Positions 48,084 through 56,824 of a stretch of DNA of 64,000 nucleotides are shown here, one piece after another. A model generated the notes under the pieces. It was not told where the DNA came from. It did not search any database and saw nothing but the letters and a program-made list of their open reading frames with translations. Positions within the stretch are counted from its first letter, which is position 1. Every line of letters begins with the position of its first letter. Source of the stretch: Amycolatopsis thermophila (GTDB lineage Bacteria > Actinomycetota > Actinomycetes > Mycobacteriales > Pseudonocardiaceae); the NCBI RefSeq assembly GCF_030814215.1, contig NZ_JAUSUT010000001.1, forward strand, positions 2,852,001-2,916,000. The letters run 5' to 3'. The position numbers and the translations under genes are program-made.

Positions 48084-49049
48084 ATGAAGGCCGTTGTGCT
48101 GGCCGAGCCCGAGGTGATGCGGCTCGTCGACCTGCCCGAACCCGATCCCGGGCCGCGCGAGGTGCTCGTGCGGATGCGGGGCCTCGGCCTGTGCGGGTCG
48201 GACCTCGGCGTCTACCGGGGCGCCCGGGAGGTGCCCGAGCGGCCGTGGCTCATGGGCCACGAGGGTGTCGGCGAAATCGTGGCCGTCGGCGCCGACGTCG
48301 AGAACCGTACCGTCGGGCAGCAGGTCGCGATCGAGCCGAACTACTGCTGTGGCCGGTGCGCCGCGTGCACCAGCGGATTCACCTCCGCCTGCACCGAGCG
48401 CGTCATCGTCGGCATGAACCATCCGGGCCTGCTGGCCGAGTACGTTGCCGTCCCGGCCGAGTTCGCCTGGCCGGCGGACGAGACGGTCGCGCTCGAGGAC
48501 CTCGTCTGCACAGAGGCCCTGACCGTCGCGCGTTCGGCGATCCGCCGCTCGGGTGTTGTGCCTGGTCAGCGCGTGCTCGTGGTCGGTGCGGGTTCCCAGG
48601 GGCTGCTGCTGTGCCTGGCGTTGCGCGCGCTCGGCGCCACGGTCGTCGTGCAGGAACCACACGAGGGTCGCGCGGAACTGGCCCACTCGTTCGGTGCCGA
48701 GACCGCCGTCGAGGGCGAGTTCGACCTCGTCTTCGAGACGTCCGGCGTGCCGCAGGCGCTGCGTGCCGGGCTGGACCGCCTGCGTCGCGGCGGCACCGCC
48801 CTGCTTGTGGGCATCGACCCGCGCTCGCTCGACCTGTCCACCGCCGACCTCGTGTACCGCCAGCACACCCTGAAGGGTTCGCTGATCTACGACCACCCGG
48901 TCGATTTCGAGACGACCGTGGACCTGCTCAACCGGGACGAGGTCCGCCCGGGCAAGGTGCTGCAGGCCCGCTTCTCGCTCGAGGAGGCCGCGCAGGCGTT
49001 CGCCTCGGTGCAGTCGGTGGCCGGCAAGTCCTGGATCAGTTTCGACTGA
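48084..49049 (+). CDS. Zinc-dependent alcohol dehydrogenase (MDR family)
   Basis: A 321-residue medium-chain dehydrogenase. GLGLCGSDLGVYRG holds the catalytic Cys, MGHEGVGEIVAVG the His-Glu pair, and CCGRCAACTSGFTSAC four structural-zinc cysteines. VLVVGAGSQGLLLCLALRALG is the NAD(P)-binding loop. A GGAGGT site precedes the ATG. It is convergent with IclR (3 bp apart). Substrate unknown. Confidence 0.85.
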   Translation: MKAVVLAEPEVMRLVDLPEPDPGPREVLVRMRGLGLCGSDLGVYRGAREVPERPWLMGHEGVGEIVAVGADVENRTVGQQVAIEPNYCCGRCAACTSGFTSACTERVIVGMNHPGLLAEYVAVPAEFAWPADETVALEDLVCTEALTVARSAIRRSGVVPGQRVLVVGAGSQGLLLCLALRALGATVVVQEPHEGRAELAHSFGAETAVEGEFDLVFETSGVPQALRAGLDRLRRGGTALLVGIDPRSLDLSTADLVYRQHTLKGSLIYDHPVDFETTVDLLNRDEVRPGKVLQARFSLEEAAQAFASVQSVAGKSWISFD

Positions 49050-49052
49050 CGC

Positions 49053-49820
49053 TCACTCCGGCAGGTTCGCCAGGTCCGCCTCGATCGACCAGGCCGCACG
49101 CAACAGCTCGGGCACGTAGTCCCGTTCCACCACGCCGTGCTCGAGCCGGTCCGGGTGAACCGACGCGTTCACGGCCGCGACGACGCGGCTGTGCCGATGC
49201 CGCAGTGGCGCCGCGATCGCCCGCAGGCCCTCGCCGAGGTCGTAGTCCGTCAGCGACCATCCCCGCTCGCGGACGCGGTCGATCTCCGCGACGAGGTCGG
49301 CGTCCGCCCCGAGCTCGTCCACCCGCCTGCGCAGCTCGTCCTCGGGCAGCCCGGCGAGCAGGACCTGACCGCCGGACGTGGTGCGCGCCGGCTGCCGCGC
49401 ACCGACCGTCAAGGTCGGTGGGGCGTGCCGATGTCCCGGCACGACGGCCACGTACACCACGTCAGCCCGGTCGAGCAGGGTCAGCGAAGCCGTCTCGTCC
49501 AGCTTGTGCGCCAGGTCGTGCAGGTGCGGGTGCGCGACCTCGGGCAGCGCGAGAGCCGACAGGTACCCGTAACCGAGGTCCAGTGTGCGTGGCGTCAACC
49601 GGAACGCCTGGCCGTCGTGCCAGACGTAACCCAGGTCCGCGAGCGTGAGCAGCAACCGTCGCGCGGTGGCGCGGTCCAGCCCCGTCTGCTTGGCCGCGGC
49701 GCTCGCCGTCAGAGCGGGACGCTCGGCGCCGAAACACCGCAGGATCGCGAACGCGCGCCCGACGGCCTGCACGAAATGTGGGCCGTGACCAGGACCTTCG
49801 CCGGGAGTCGTGCTCGTCAT
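49053..49820 (-). CDS. IclR-family transcriptional regulator
   Basis: A 255-residue regulator: winged-helix part (VQAVGRAFAILRCFGAERPALTASAAAKQTGLDRATARRLLLTLADLGYV) and an IclR effector domain (RGWSLTDYDLGEGLRAIAAPLRH, VVAAVNASVHPDRLE). GGAGGGTTCG before the ATG supports the start. It is convergent with the alcohol dehydrogenase and divergent from a DJ-1-type gene. Typically these sense aromatic or short organic acids; the ligand is not known. Confidence 0.9.
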   Translation of the reverse strand: MTSTTPGEGPGHGPHFVQAVGRAFAILRCFGAERPALTASAAAKQTGLDRATARRLLLTLADLGYVWHDGQAFRLTPRTLDLGYGYLSALALPEVAHPHLHDLAHKLDETASLTLLDRADVVYVAVVPGHRHAPPTLTVGARQPARTTSGGQVLLAGLPEDELRRRVDELGADADLVAEIDRVRERGWSLTDYDLGEGLRAIAAPLRHRHSRVVAAVNASVHPDRLEHGVVERDYVPELLRAAWSIEADLANLPE

Positions 49821-49935
49821 CGAACCCTCCGACTGCCACCCGATCGGCTCGTCCCCATCGTACGTCCGGATGTTTCGGTCCCGCCGCCGCGCGGGTAGTT
49901 CACCCTCTGAACCCCTGAACGGAAGGAGTGCAATC

Positions 49936-50508
49936 GTGGCGAACACACTCTCCGGTAAGCGAGTGGCTTTCGTCGTCGCACCCGAGGGCGCCGAGCAGGT
50001 CGAGCTGACCGAGCCCTGGAAGGCGGTCCAGGACGCGGGCGGCCAGCCGGAGCTGGTGTCCACTTCGCCGGGCAGCATCCAGGCGTTCAACCACCTCGAC
50101 AAGGCCGACACCTTCCCGGTCGACAAAGTGGTCTCCGACGTCTCGCCGGACGACTTCGACGCACTCGTCCTGCCGGGCGGCGTGGCGAACCCCGATTTCC
50201 TGCGCACCGTCCCGGACGCCGTGCGCTTCGTCCGCGGGTTCTTCTCTCAGCAGAAGCCCGTCGCGGCGATCTGCCACGCGCCGTGGACCCTCATCGAGGC
50301 CGACGTGGTCCGGGGTCGCCGCATGACGTCCTGGCCGAGCCTGCAGACCGATCTGCGCAATGCCGGCGCCGAGTGGGTGGACGAGGAGGTCGTCACCGAC
50401 TCCGGTTTCGTCACCAGCCGCAAGCCCGATGACCTGCCCGCCTTCTGCAGCAAGCTCGTCGAGGAGTTCGCGGAGGGCAAGCACCGCGCCCAGGCGAAGA
50501 GCGCCTGA
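49936..50508 (+). CDS. DJ-1/PfpI family protein (type 1 glutamine amidotransferase-like)
   Basis: A 190-residue protein. The nucleophile elbow is AAICHAPWTLIEAD with its Cys, and LPGGVANPDFLRT is the conserved oxyanion segment. The family includes YhbO, YraA and PfpI, with glyoxalase III, deglycase or chaperone roles under carbonyl stress. GTG 49936 follows AAGGAG. Stress-response role inferred. Confidence 0.9.
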   Translation: MANTLSGKRVAFVVAPEGAEQVELTEPWKAVQDAGGQPELVSTSPGSIQAFNHLDKADTFPVDKVVSDVSPDDFDALVLPGGVANPDFLRTVPDAVRFVRGFFSQQKPVAAICHAPWTLIEADVVRGRRMTSWPSLQTDLRNAGAEWVDEEVVTDSGFVTSRKPDDLPAFCSKLVEEFAEGKHRAQAKSA

Positions 50509-50537
50509 CCCTGTTTTCAGGACGCCCGGTCGGCTTG

Positions 50538-51389
50538 TCAGGACGGCAGGTCGATCGGGCGGCTCGTGACCCCCAGCCGGGTCGCGAGCGCGATGGCGTC
50601 GCCGGGCGCCTTCACCTTGATGTCGTTGTCGAAGTAGACGTAGACATCACGGGTCTTCCCGCCGCCGCCACGCCAGCGGCGGATCTTCTCGGCCCAGCGG
50701 TCCAGGGCCTCGTCGGTGTAGCCGCTCGCGTAGAGCTCCTCGTCGCCGTGCAGCCGGACGTAGACGAAGTCCGCTGTCACCTCCTCGAAACTGGGCCAGG
50801 TTCCGGCCGAGTCAGCCGCCACCAGGGCGATGTCGTTGTCCCGCAACACCTTCCGGCACTCGTCCGAGTGAAAACTCGGATGACGTGGCTCGAGCGCGTA
50901 GCGCAGCCGCCGGTTCTTCCCGGCTTCGGTGTGGGCCTCTCCCTTCAGTTTGTCGTCGTGTTTCCCGGCCAGAGCCGCGGCCGCCCGGGTGTCCCGCGGG
51001 AGGCTCCGGAAGAACATCTCGAACCGGTCGGGTTCGAACGCGAAGTTCGCCGGCAGCTGCCAGAGGATGGGGCCGAGCTTGTGGCCCAGCGCCAGCACCC
51101 CGGAGGCGAAGAAGTTCGCCAGCGCGGTCTCCGTGTCCGTCAGCCGCTTCATGTGGGTGATGAAGCGACCACCCTTGACGGCGAACACGAAGTCGTCCGG
51201 CGTCTGCTCCGCCCAGGCCCGGTACCGCTCCGGCCGCTGGAGTGAGTAGAACGAGCCGTTGATCTCCACGGAGTTCACCTGCCGCGAGATGTACTCCAGC
51301 TCGCGGCGCTGCACCAGGCCCTTCGGGTAGAACGTGCCCCGCCACGGCGGGTAGCGCCAGCCCGAAGTGCCGACCCGGATCTCGGCGAT
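50538..51389 (-). CDS. DUF72-family protein with non-canonical start (ATC?)
   Basis: A TIM-barrel DUF72 protein of 283 residues if begun at ATC 51389. N-terminal IAEIRVGTSGWRYPPWRGTF and NSVEINGSFYSLQRPERYRAWAEQTP are the conserved core. No ATG, GTG or TTG lies in frame upstream of GTG 51314, which would delete the first 25 conserved residues. AAGGAGG stands five bases before the ATC, so ATC initiation or a mutated start is likely. It follows DUF4253 by 22 bp in the same operon. Confidence 0.8.
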   Translation of the reverse strand: MAEIRVGTSGWRYPPWRGTFYPKGLVQRRELEYISRQVNSVEINGSFYSLQRPERYRAWAEQTPDDFVFAVKGGRFITHMKRLTDTETALANFFASGVLALGHKLGPILWQLPANFAFEPDRFEMFFRSLPRDTRAAAALAGKHDDKLKGEAHTEAGKNRRLRYALEPRHPSFHSDECRKVLRDNDIALVAADSAGTWPSFEEVTADFVYVRLHGDEELYASGYTDEALDRWAEKIRRWRGGGGKTRDVYVYFDNDIKVKAPGDAIALATRLGVTSRPIDLPS

Positions 51390-51411
51390 GGTGACCTCCT
51401 TCGTCCGTCGG

Positions 51412-52188
51412 TCAGTCCCAGGAGAACCTCCAGTGGCGCCGGTGCACCAGGCCCGCGGCGTACTCCCGCAGCGTGCCCGGCTGCCCGGAGAAACTGCGGA
51501 TGCTGAACGCCCGGTGCTCGGCGGCGAGGATGAGGGAGCGGCCCTGGTTGCGGGGCGGCGCGGCGACCGAGAGCTCCAGCTCGTCGAAGCCGAGCACGAT
51601 GAGCGTGGCCCCGAAGCGGTCCTCCCAGCTGCGCAACACCGCGGAGATGGCGGCGACGTCCTCGGTCGACTTGATCATCCCGGTCCAGCCCAGCGCGGCG
51701 GGGACGTCGGCAGGCCGCTCGACGGGCACGAGCCCCAGCCGGTAGGGCGCCCGCCGGGCGAGGATCGAACCGGTGTTGCCCGCCTCGGCGAGCGGATCCA
51801 CCCGCAGCGGGGATTTCTTCGCCAGGCCGGGGAAAGCCGCGCCGTAGGGCCGCAGGCAGCCGGTGCCGTCCGGGCAGCAGAACGGGTCCCACCACCGGGC
51901 CAGGGTCGCGCTCACGTCCACGTCGGCAACGTGCTCGACGGCGGGCGCGAGGCGGCCCCGGTCGGTGAGCCAGTCCTCGCCGTTCGTCGCGAAGCGGGCG
52001 TCGTGCGGGACGAGCACGGGCCACAGGCCGGAGCGCTCGAACCCGGCGATGCAGGACCGGTACAGGCCGGGGTCGGCGAGTGGGCCGGCGGAGACCCACA
52101 TCGGGCCGACCCGGTGTCCGGGCGGCAGGTCGATGCCGGCGAGGGCCTCGCTGACGAGGCTTTCCTCGGAAACGGCGGTGGTGGTCAC
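51412..52188 (-). CDS. DUF4253-domain protein
   Basis: A 258-residue protein whose C-terminal half (WEDRFGATLIVLGFDELELSVAAPP, LILAAEHRAFSIRSF, HRRHWRFSWD) matches DUF4253. The N-terminal part includes PVERPADVPAALGWTGMIKSTEDVA. Function unknown. I start at GTG 52188, after AGGAGG; the upstream open frame to 52329 lacks a site. It is upstream of DUF72 in one operon. The 5-prime region 52189-52325 shows nothing else. Confidence 0.75.
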   Translation of the reverse strand: MTTTAVSEESLVSEALAGIDLPPGHRVGPMWVSAGPLADPGLYRSCIAGFERSGLWPVLVPHDARFATNGEDWLTDRGRLAPAVEHVADVDVSATLARWWDPFCCPDGTGCLRPYGAAFPGLAKKSPLRVDPLAEAGNTGSILARRAPYRLGLVPVERPADVPAALGWTGMIKSTEDVAAISAVLRSWEDRFGATLIVLGFDELELSVAAPPRNQGRSLILAAEHRAFSIRSFSGQPGTLREYAAGLVHRRHWRFSWD

Positions 52189-52325
52189 GGGACCTCCTCG
52201 GGATGGACTGCGTCGATGAGGTCGAACAGTAGTTCGAGGGTATGACAGTTTCCGGTCCCGAGGACGAGTTTTCGCGGCTTCACCCGAACGGTCGAACGGC
52301 TGTTCGAGGTTTGTGGTAGCTTCGG

Positions 52326-52799
52326 TCACGAGGAGGTCTCATTCCGCCTCTGAACTGGGGTTTCCCGCCGCTCGCCGGCGCCGTCGGCCCGCGTCGAGCG
52401 CAGGTGCAGGACCAGAGCCAGCAGCCAGACCCCGGTCAACGCCAGCGACAGCGGCAGCAGCATCACCAGGCGGTCCCACGCGACCGCGATCGAGAGCGAA
52501 ACCAGGAGGCAGAGGGCCAATGACACCGGCACCAGACGCGGGAACCGGTACCCGGCGAGCACGGGCGCCGCGGACAACACCAGGCCGCCGAGCCCTGCGA
52601 GCGCCTTGGCTTGCCCACCGGACAGCCAGAGGACCAGCCACACCGTGCTGGGCACGGCGGCGAGCACGAAACCCGTCCACGACCACAGGCGCGACAGGTG
52701 CCGCAGGACGGCCGGAGCCGCGCCGCGGGCACGCCGCAGCATCGCCGCGGCGGCCACGAGGAACGCCACGACGACGAAGACCACCCCTGCCGTCACCAC
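52326..52799 (-). CDS. Small polytopic membrane protein
   Basis: A 157-residue protein with about five hydrophobic helices (VVTAGVVFVVVAFLVAAAAM, SWTGFVLAAVPSTVWLVLWL, GLGGLVLSAAPVLAGY, VSLALCLLVSLSIAVAW, LLPLSLALTGVWLLALVLHL) and a charged tail. No family is recognised. The GTG start lacks a clear ribosome-binding site and could be one codon later. It is 71 bp downstream of the XPB helicase gene, so possibly co-transcribed. Confidence 0.65.
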   Translation of the reverse strand: MVTAGVVFVVVAFLVAAAAMLRRARGAAPAVLRHLSRLWSWTGFVLAAVPSTVWLVLWLSGGQAKALAGLGGLVLSAAPVLAGYRFPRLVPVSLALCLLVSLSIAVAWDRLVMLLPLSLALTGVWLLALVLHLRSTRADGAGERRETPVQRRNETSS

Positions 52800-52870
52800 G
52801 CGTCCGGGGTTCCACGAGTCGAGCCGGACTATGCCTGGCGCTCGCCGGTGGGCGGCTCGGCCACGCGGTG

Positions 52871-54508
52871 CTACAGGTAGGCGTCCGCGTCGTGGATCGT
52901 GTACGCGTAGCCCTGCTCGGCGAGGAACCGCTGCCGGTGCGCGGCGTACTCGGTGTCCAGGGTGTCCCGCGAGACGACCGAGTAGAAGTGCGCCTGCCTG
53001 CCGTCGGCCTTGGGGCGCAGGAGCCTGCCGAGCCGCTGCGCCTCCTCCTGCCGGGACCCGAACGTGCCGGAGACCTGGATGGCGACGGTCGCTTCCGGCA
53101 GGTCGATCGAGAAGTTCGCGACCTTCGACACCACGAGCTTGTCGATCTCGCCGCGGCGGAACGCGTCGAACAGCGCCTCGCGTTCCTTGTTCCGCGTGGA
53201 GCCCTGGATGATCGGCGCGTCCAGCTCGGCGCCCAGTTCCTCGAGCTGCTCGAGGTAGGCGCCGATGACGAGCGTCTGGTCGCCGGCGTGCTTGTCCAGA
53301 ATGGACTTCACGACGGGGATCTTCGTGCGCGCGGTCGCGGCGAGCTTGTACTTGTCCTCGGCCTCGGCCGTCGCGTACAGCAGGCGTTCGTTGTCGGTCA
53401 GGGTCACCCGCACCTCGATGCACTCGGCGGGGGCGATCCAGCCCTGTGCCTCGATGTCGCGCCAGGGTGCGTCGTACCGCTTCGGGCCGATGAGCGAGAA
53501 CACGTCGCCCTCCCGGCCGTCCTCCCGCACGAGGGTCGCGGTCAGGCCGAGGCGCCGGCGCGACTGCAGATCGGCGGTCATGCGGAACACGGGCGCGGGC
53601 AGCAGGTGCACCTCGTCGTAGACGATCAGGCCCCAGTCCCGCGAGTCGAACAGCTCCAGGTGCTTGTACTCGCCCTTGGACTTGCGCGTGATCACCTGGT
53701 ACGTGGCGATCGTGACCGGCCGGATCTCCTTCTTCTCCCCGGAGTACTCGCCGATCTCGTCCTCGGTCAGGGACGTGCGCGCCACCAGCTCGCGCTTCCA
53801 CTGACGCCCGGCCACGGTGTTGGTGACCAGGATGAGGGTGGTCGCCTGTGCCCGGGCCATCGCCGCCGCTCCGACAAGGGTCTTGCCCGCACCACAGGGC
53901 AGCACGACCACGCCGGAACCGCCGGCCCAGAACGCTTCCGCGGCCTGCCGCTGGTAGTCGCGCAGTCCCCAGCCCGTTTCGGCCAGGTGCATCGGGTGCG
54001 CTTCGCCGTCCACGTAGCCGGCGAGGTCCTCGGCCGGCCACCCGACCTTGAGCAGCGCCTGCTTGAGCCGTCCCCGCTCGGACGGGTGCACCACGACGGT
54101 GTCGTCGTCGATGCGCGCGCCCAGCATCGGGCTGATCTTCTTGTTGCGCAGCACCTCTTCCAGCACCGCGCGGTCGGTGGTGGTCATCACCAGGCCGTGG
54201 GCGGGATTGTTGGCGATCTGCAGCCGGCCGAACCGCGCCATCGTGTCGACGATGTCGATCAGCAGGGGCTGCGGCACCGGGAACCGGGAGTAGGTGGTCA
54301 GCGCGTCGACCACCTGCTCGGCGTCGTGGCCCGCCGCACGGGCGTTCCACAAGGCGAGCGGGGTGATCCGGTAGGTGTGCACGTGCTCGGGGGCCCGTTC
54401 CAGTTCGGCGAACGGGGCGATCGCGATCCGGGCGTCGTCGGCCATGGCGTGGTCGACTTCGAGCAGCACGGTCTTGTCGGATTGGACGATCAACGGGCCA
54501 TCGGTCAC
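52871..54508 (-). CDS. XPB/Rad25-family DNA repair helicase
   Basis: A 545-residue superfamily-2 helicase. An N-terminal damage-recognition-like domain of about 180 residues precedes VVVLPCGAGKT (motif I), LIVYDEVHLLP (motif II, DEVH), LTATLVREDG (motif III) and AQRLGRLLRPK (motif VI). The start is GTG 54508, behind AAAGGAG; the frame stays open far upstream only because of base composition. Bacterial XPB is known from mycobacteria (Rv0861c) as a 3-to-5 helicase of nucleotide-excision repair. Confidence 0.93.
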   Translation of the reverse strand: MTDGPLIVQSDKTVLLEVDHAMADDARIAIAPFAELERAPEHVHTYRITPLALWNARAAGHDAEQVVDALTTYSRFPVPQPLLIDIVDTMARFGRLQIANNPAHGLVMTTTDRAVLEEVLRNKKISPMLGARIDDDTVVVHPSERGRLKQALLKVGWPAEDLAGYVDGEAHPMHLAETGWGLRDYQRQAAEAFWAGGSGVVVLPCGAGKTLVGAAAMARAQATTLILVTNTVAGRQWKRELVARTSLTEDEIGEYSGEKKEIRPVTIATYQVITRKSKGEYKHLELFDSRDWGLIVYDEVHLLPAPVFRMTADLQSRRRLGLTATLVREDGREGDVFSLIGPKRYDAPWRDIEAQGWIAPAECIEVRVTLTDNERLLYATAEAEDKYKLAATARTKIPVVKSILDKHAGDQTLVIGAYLEQLEELGAELDAPIIQGSTRNKEREALFDAFRRGEIDKLVVSKVANFSIDLPEATVAIQVSGTFGSRQEEAQRLGRLLRPKADGRQAHFYSVVSRDTLDTEYAAHRQRFLAEQGYAYTIHDADAYL

Positions 54509-54516
54509 GTACTCCT

Positions 54517-55956
54517 TTATACGGCGTCGCCGGTGGCCGCGACGCCGAACCAACGGGAGAGCGCGGCTTCGAGGGGGCCGCCCACGGGGGACCAGCACCG
54601 GTAACCGTCCGGGCGGAGGAGGAGGGCGGCCTCGGTGAGCTGGTGGTCCGGCTTGGCGTGAACGCGGTCCACGCGGTCCGACCAGCCCGGCGGCAGTGGG
54701 TGGCCGCCGGTGAGGTCGAGCAGCAGGCCGCGTCCCGAGCGCAACAGGGCGGACAGGCGGGTGGTGCCTTCGTCGGTGACGAGTTCGGCGTCCGGCACGC
54801 GGCCGGGGGCGTCCAAACCGGACATCATCCCGGCCAGGCGGTGATTGGTGTCGGGCAGGCTCAGGAGGTCGGTGAAGATGTCGCGCAGCGCGGCGACGTC
54901 TTCGGCCGGGTTCGGGCCGGCGAGCACGCGCTGGGCCGACGTGTGGTGCAGCACGCGAGCCGCCGCGGGATGCCGTTCCTCCTGGTAGGTGTCGAGCAGA
55001 CCGTCCGGGGCCCAGCCGTGCAGGGTCGCCGCCAGCTTCCAGCCAAGGTTGATGGCGTTCTGCACACCGAGGTTCAGTCCCTGGCCGCCGAGCGGCGGGT
55101 GGATGTGCGCGGCGTCGCCCGCGAACAGGATCCGGCCGTGACGGTAGTGGTCGAGTTGCCGGGTCGCGTCGCTCCAGCGGGACGCGGCGAGGACATGCGC
55201 CAGCCGGGTGTCCTCGCCGTAGACAACGGTCAGCGCGTCGACGATCTCGCTTTCCGTGACGGGGCCGCTGAGGGCGGCGGCCTCGTCCTCGGGAGCGAAC
55301 GTGAGCCGGTAGCGGTCGCCGCCGACGGGCACCAGCATCGACCAGTAGCCGCCGGCGGCCCGGGTCAGTCCGCTGATGTGGCCGGCCCGCTCGGGCACCA
55401 GCGCGGACACCGACGCGAGCCGGATCTCGGCGAGCACGGCCTGGAACGTGCCAGGGCGTCCGGGGAACGGCAGCCGGAGCAGCTTGCGGACGGTGCTGTG
55501 CCCGCCGTCGCAGGCGACGAGGTAGCGGGCGCGGAACGTGCGTTCGGTGGTCGTGACCGTGACGCCTTCGGTATCCTGCTCGGCGTCCGTGACCGGGTGG
55601 CCGCGCCGCAGCCCGGCACCGCGCGCGAGAGCGGCGTGCTCGAGCACCTCTTCGACGAGGTCCTGACGAATGGACAGGGGGTAGGGGTGCCGGGTCTGCC
55701 AGCGTGAGCAGTCCAGTGGCACCGGCAGCGTCGCGAAGTGGCCGCCGACGGGTTCGCGGTCGACTGCCCGTGCGTGCATGGCCTCCAGCAGACCGCGGAG
55801 TTCGAGGAGTTCGGCGGTGCGGGGCTGGATGGTGCCGCCTTTGGTCTGCTCGACGCGTTCGGCCAGGGATTCCACGACCACGGTCCGCACGCCGGCCAGC
55901 GCCAGTTCGTGGGCGAGCGCGAGACCGGTGGGGCCCGCCCCGGCGATGACCGTGAC
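54517..55956 (-). CDS. FAD-dependent aromatic monooxygenase (PHBH/PgaE-like), start unclear
   Basis: About 479 residues: IAGAGPTGLALAHELALAG (Rossmann), CDGGHSTVR (DG motif), GRILFAGDAAHIHPPLGGQG (GD motif) and a thioredoxin-like C-terminal domain, as in polyketide hydroxylases. No ATG, GTG or TTG is found at the expected N-terminus; the reading SVTVIAGAGP begins in codons GTC-ACG-GTC-ATC, and the next upstream start would be inside the opposite tetR gene. I give the end at the first GTC. It overlaps head-to-head with that tetR start. Confidence 0.8.
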   Translation of the reverse strand, partial: VTVIAGAGPTGLALAHELALAGVRTVVVESLAERVEQTKGGTIQPRTAELLELRGLLEAMHARAVDREPVGGHFATLPVPLDCSRWQTRHPYPLSIRQDLVEEVLEHAALARGAGLRRGHPVTDAEQDTEGVTVTTTERTFRARYLVACDGGHSTVRKLLRLPFPGRPGTFQAVLAEIRLASVSALVPERAGHISGLTRAAGGYWSMLVPVGGDRYRLTFAPEDEAAALSGPVTESEIVDALTVVYGEDTRLAHVLAASRWSDATRQLDHYRHGRILFAGDAAHIHPPLGGQGLNLGVQNAINLGWKLAATLHGWAPDGLLDTYQEERHPAAARVLHHTSAQRVLAGPNPAEDVAALRDIFTDLLSLPDTNHRLAGMMSGLDAPGRVPDAELVTDEGTTRLSALLRSGRGLLLDLTGGHPLPPGWSDRVDRVHAKPDHQLTEAALLLRPDGYRCWSPVGGPLEAALSRWFGVAATGDAV

Positions 55957-56590
55957 CGAACCCGCCGGACTCCGCGAACGGAAGAAGCAGCGCACCCGGG
56001 AGGCGATCTCGAACGCGGCGATCGACCTCTTCTTCGAGCACGGGTTCGACCAGGTGTCGATCGCGCAGATCGCCGAGGCCGCGGAGGTCTCGCGACGCAC
56101 CCTCTTCTCCTACTTCCCGACGAAGGAGTCGCTGGTCGTGCACCGGTTCGCCGACCACGAGACGGAAAGCGCGCGGGTGGTCCGCGGCCGGCCGGACGGG
56201 CAGACGCCACTGCAGGCGCTCCGGCAGCACTTCCTGGACGGGCTCGGCCGGCGGGACCCGATCACCGGTCTCAACGACGGGCCGGAGGTCCTCGCGCTGT
56301 ACCGGATGATCTTCGCCACCTCGGGCCTGCGCGCCCGCATGCTGGAGTTCAACCAGACGGCGGCGCAGGCGCTGGCCGAGGCCCTCGTCGAGACGGCCGG
56401 GGTGAGGGCCGCCCAGGCGCGGGCCGCCGCGGCGGCGATCGTCGCGGTGCTCTCGACCCTCGCGCAGGACAACCACGCGGCGGTCGCCGCGGGGAAGTCC
56501 GCCGACGAGGTCCATGCGCAGGCCAGGTCGGAGGCCGAGGAGGCGTTCGCGCTGCTGGCGGACGGCTTCGGCGGGCTCGGCGCTCGCTGA
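55946..56590 (+). CDS. TetR-family transcriptional regulator
   Basis: A 214-residue regulator: GLRERKKQRTREAISNAAIDLFFEHGFDQVSIAQIAEAAEVSRRTLFSYFPTKESL is a clear TetR DNA-binding domain. ATG 55946 or GTG 55952 is the start; neither has a ribosome-binding site. It begins inside the head of the divergent monooxygenase gene, which it probably regulates. It could be that a promoter region has been lost, as no space remains between the two genes. Confidence 0.85.
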   Translation: MTVTEPAGLRERKKQRTREAISNAAIDLFFEHGFDQVSIAQIAEAAEVSRRTLFSYFPTKESLVVHRFADHETESARVVRGRPDGQTPLQALRQHFLDGLGRRDPITGLNDGPEVLALYRMIFATSGLRARMLEFNQTAAQALAEALVETAGVRAAQARAAAAAIVAVLSTLAQDNHAAVAAGKSADEVHAQARSEAEEAFALLADGFGGLGAR

Positions 56591-56824
56591 ACCGTGGTGA
56601 ACGACACAACCGGGAACGCCACGCGGCGTGTGTGGCGTCTTGCCCAGCGAAAGATTTCGGGCGGCGGGTAGAACCCGCGGTCCGCGGCCAATACGATCGC
56701 CGACGGACTGCATCACGAGCAGCGCGGGCGGGGCGTGTGTGTCCGGGGTCGCTACCCTCTCCGGGGTTGGCGACTCCGCCGGTGCCGATCCGAGTCCGGC
56801 AAGGCGGCTAGAGAAGGAAGTCAG

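Noticed and set aside
49053..50207. A longer IclR protein starting at 50207
   Set aside because: The extension runs antisense through the DJ-1-type gene; ATG 49820 has a good ribosome-binding site and fits the family.
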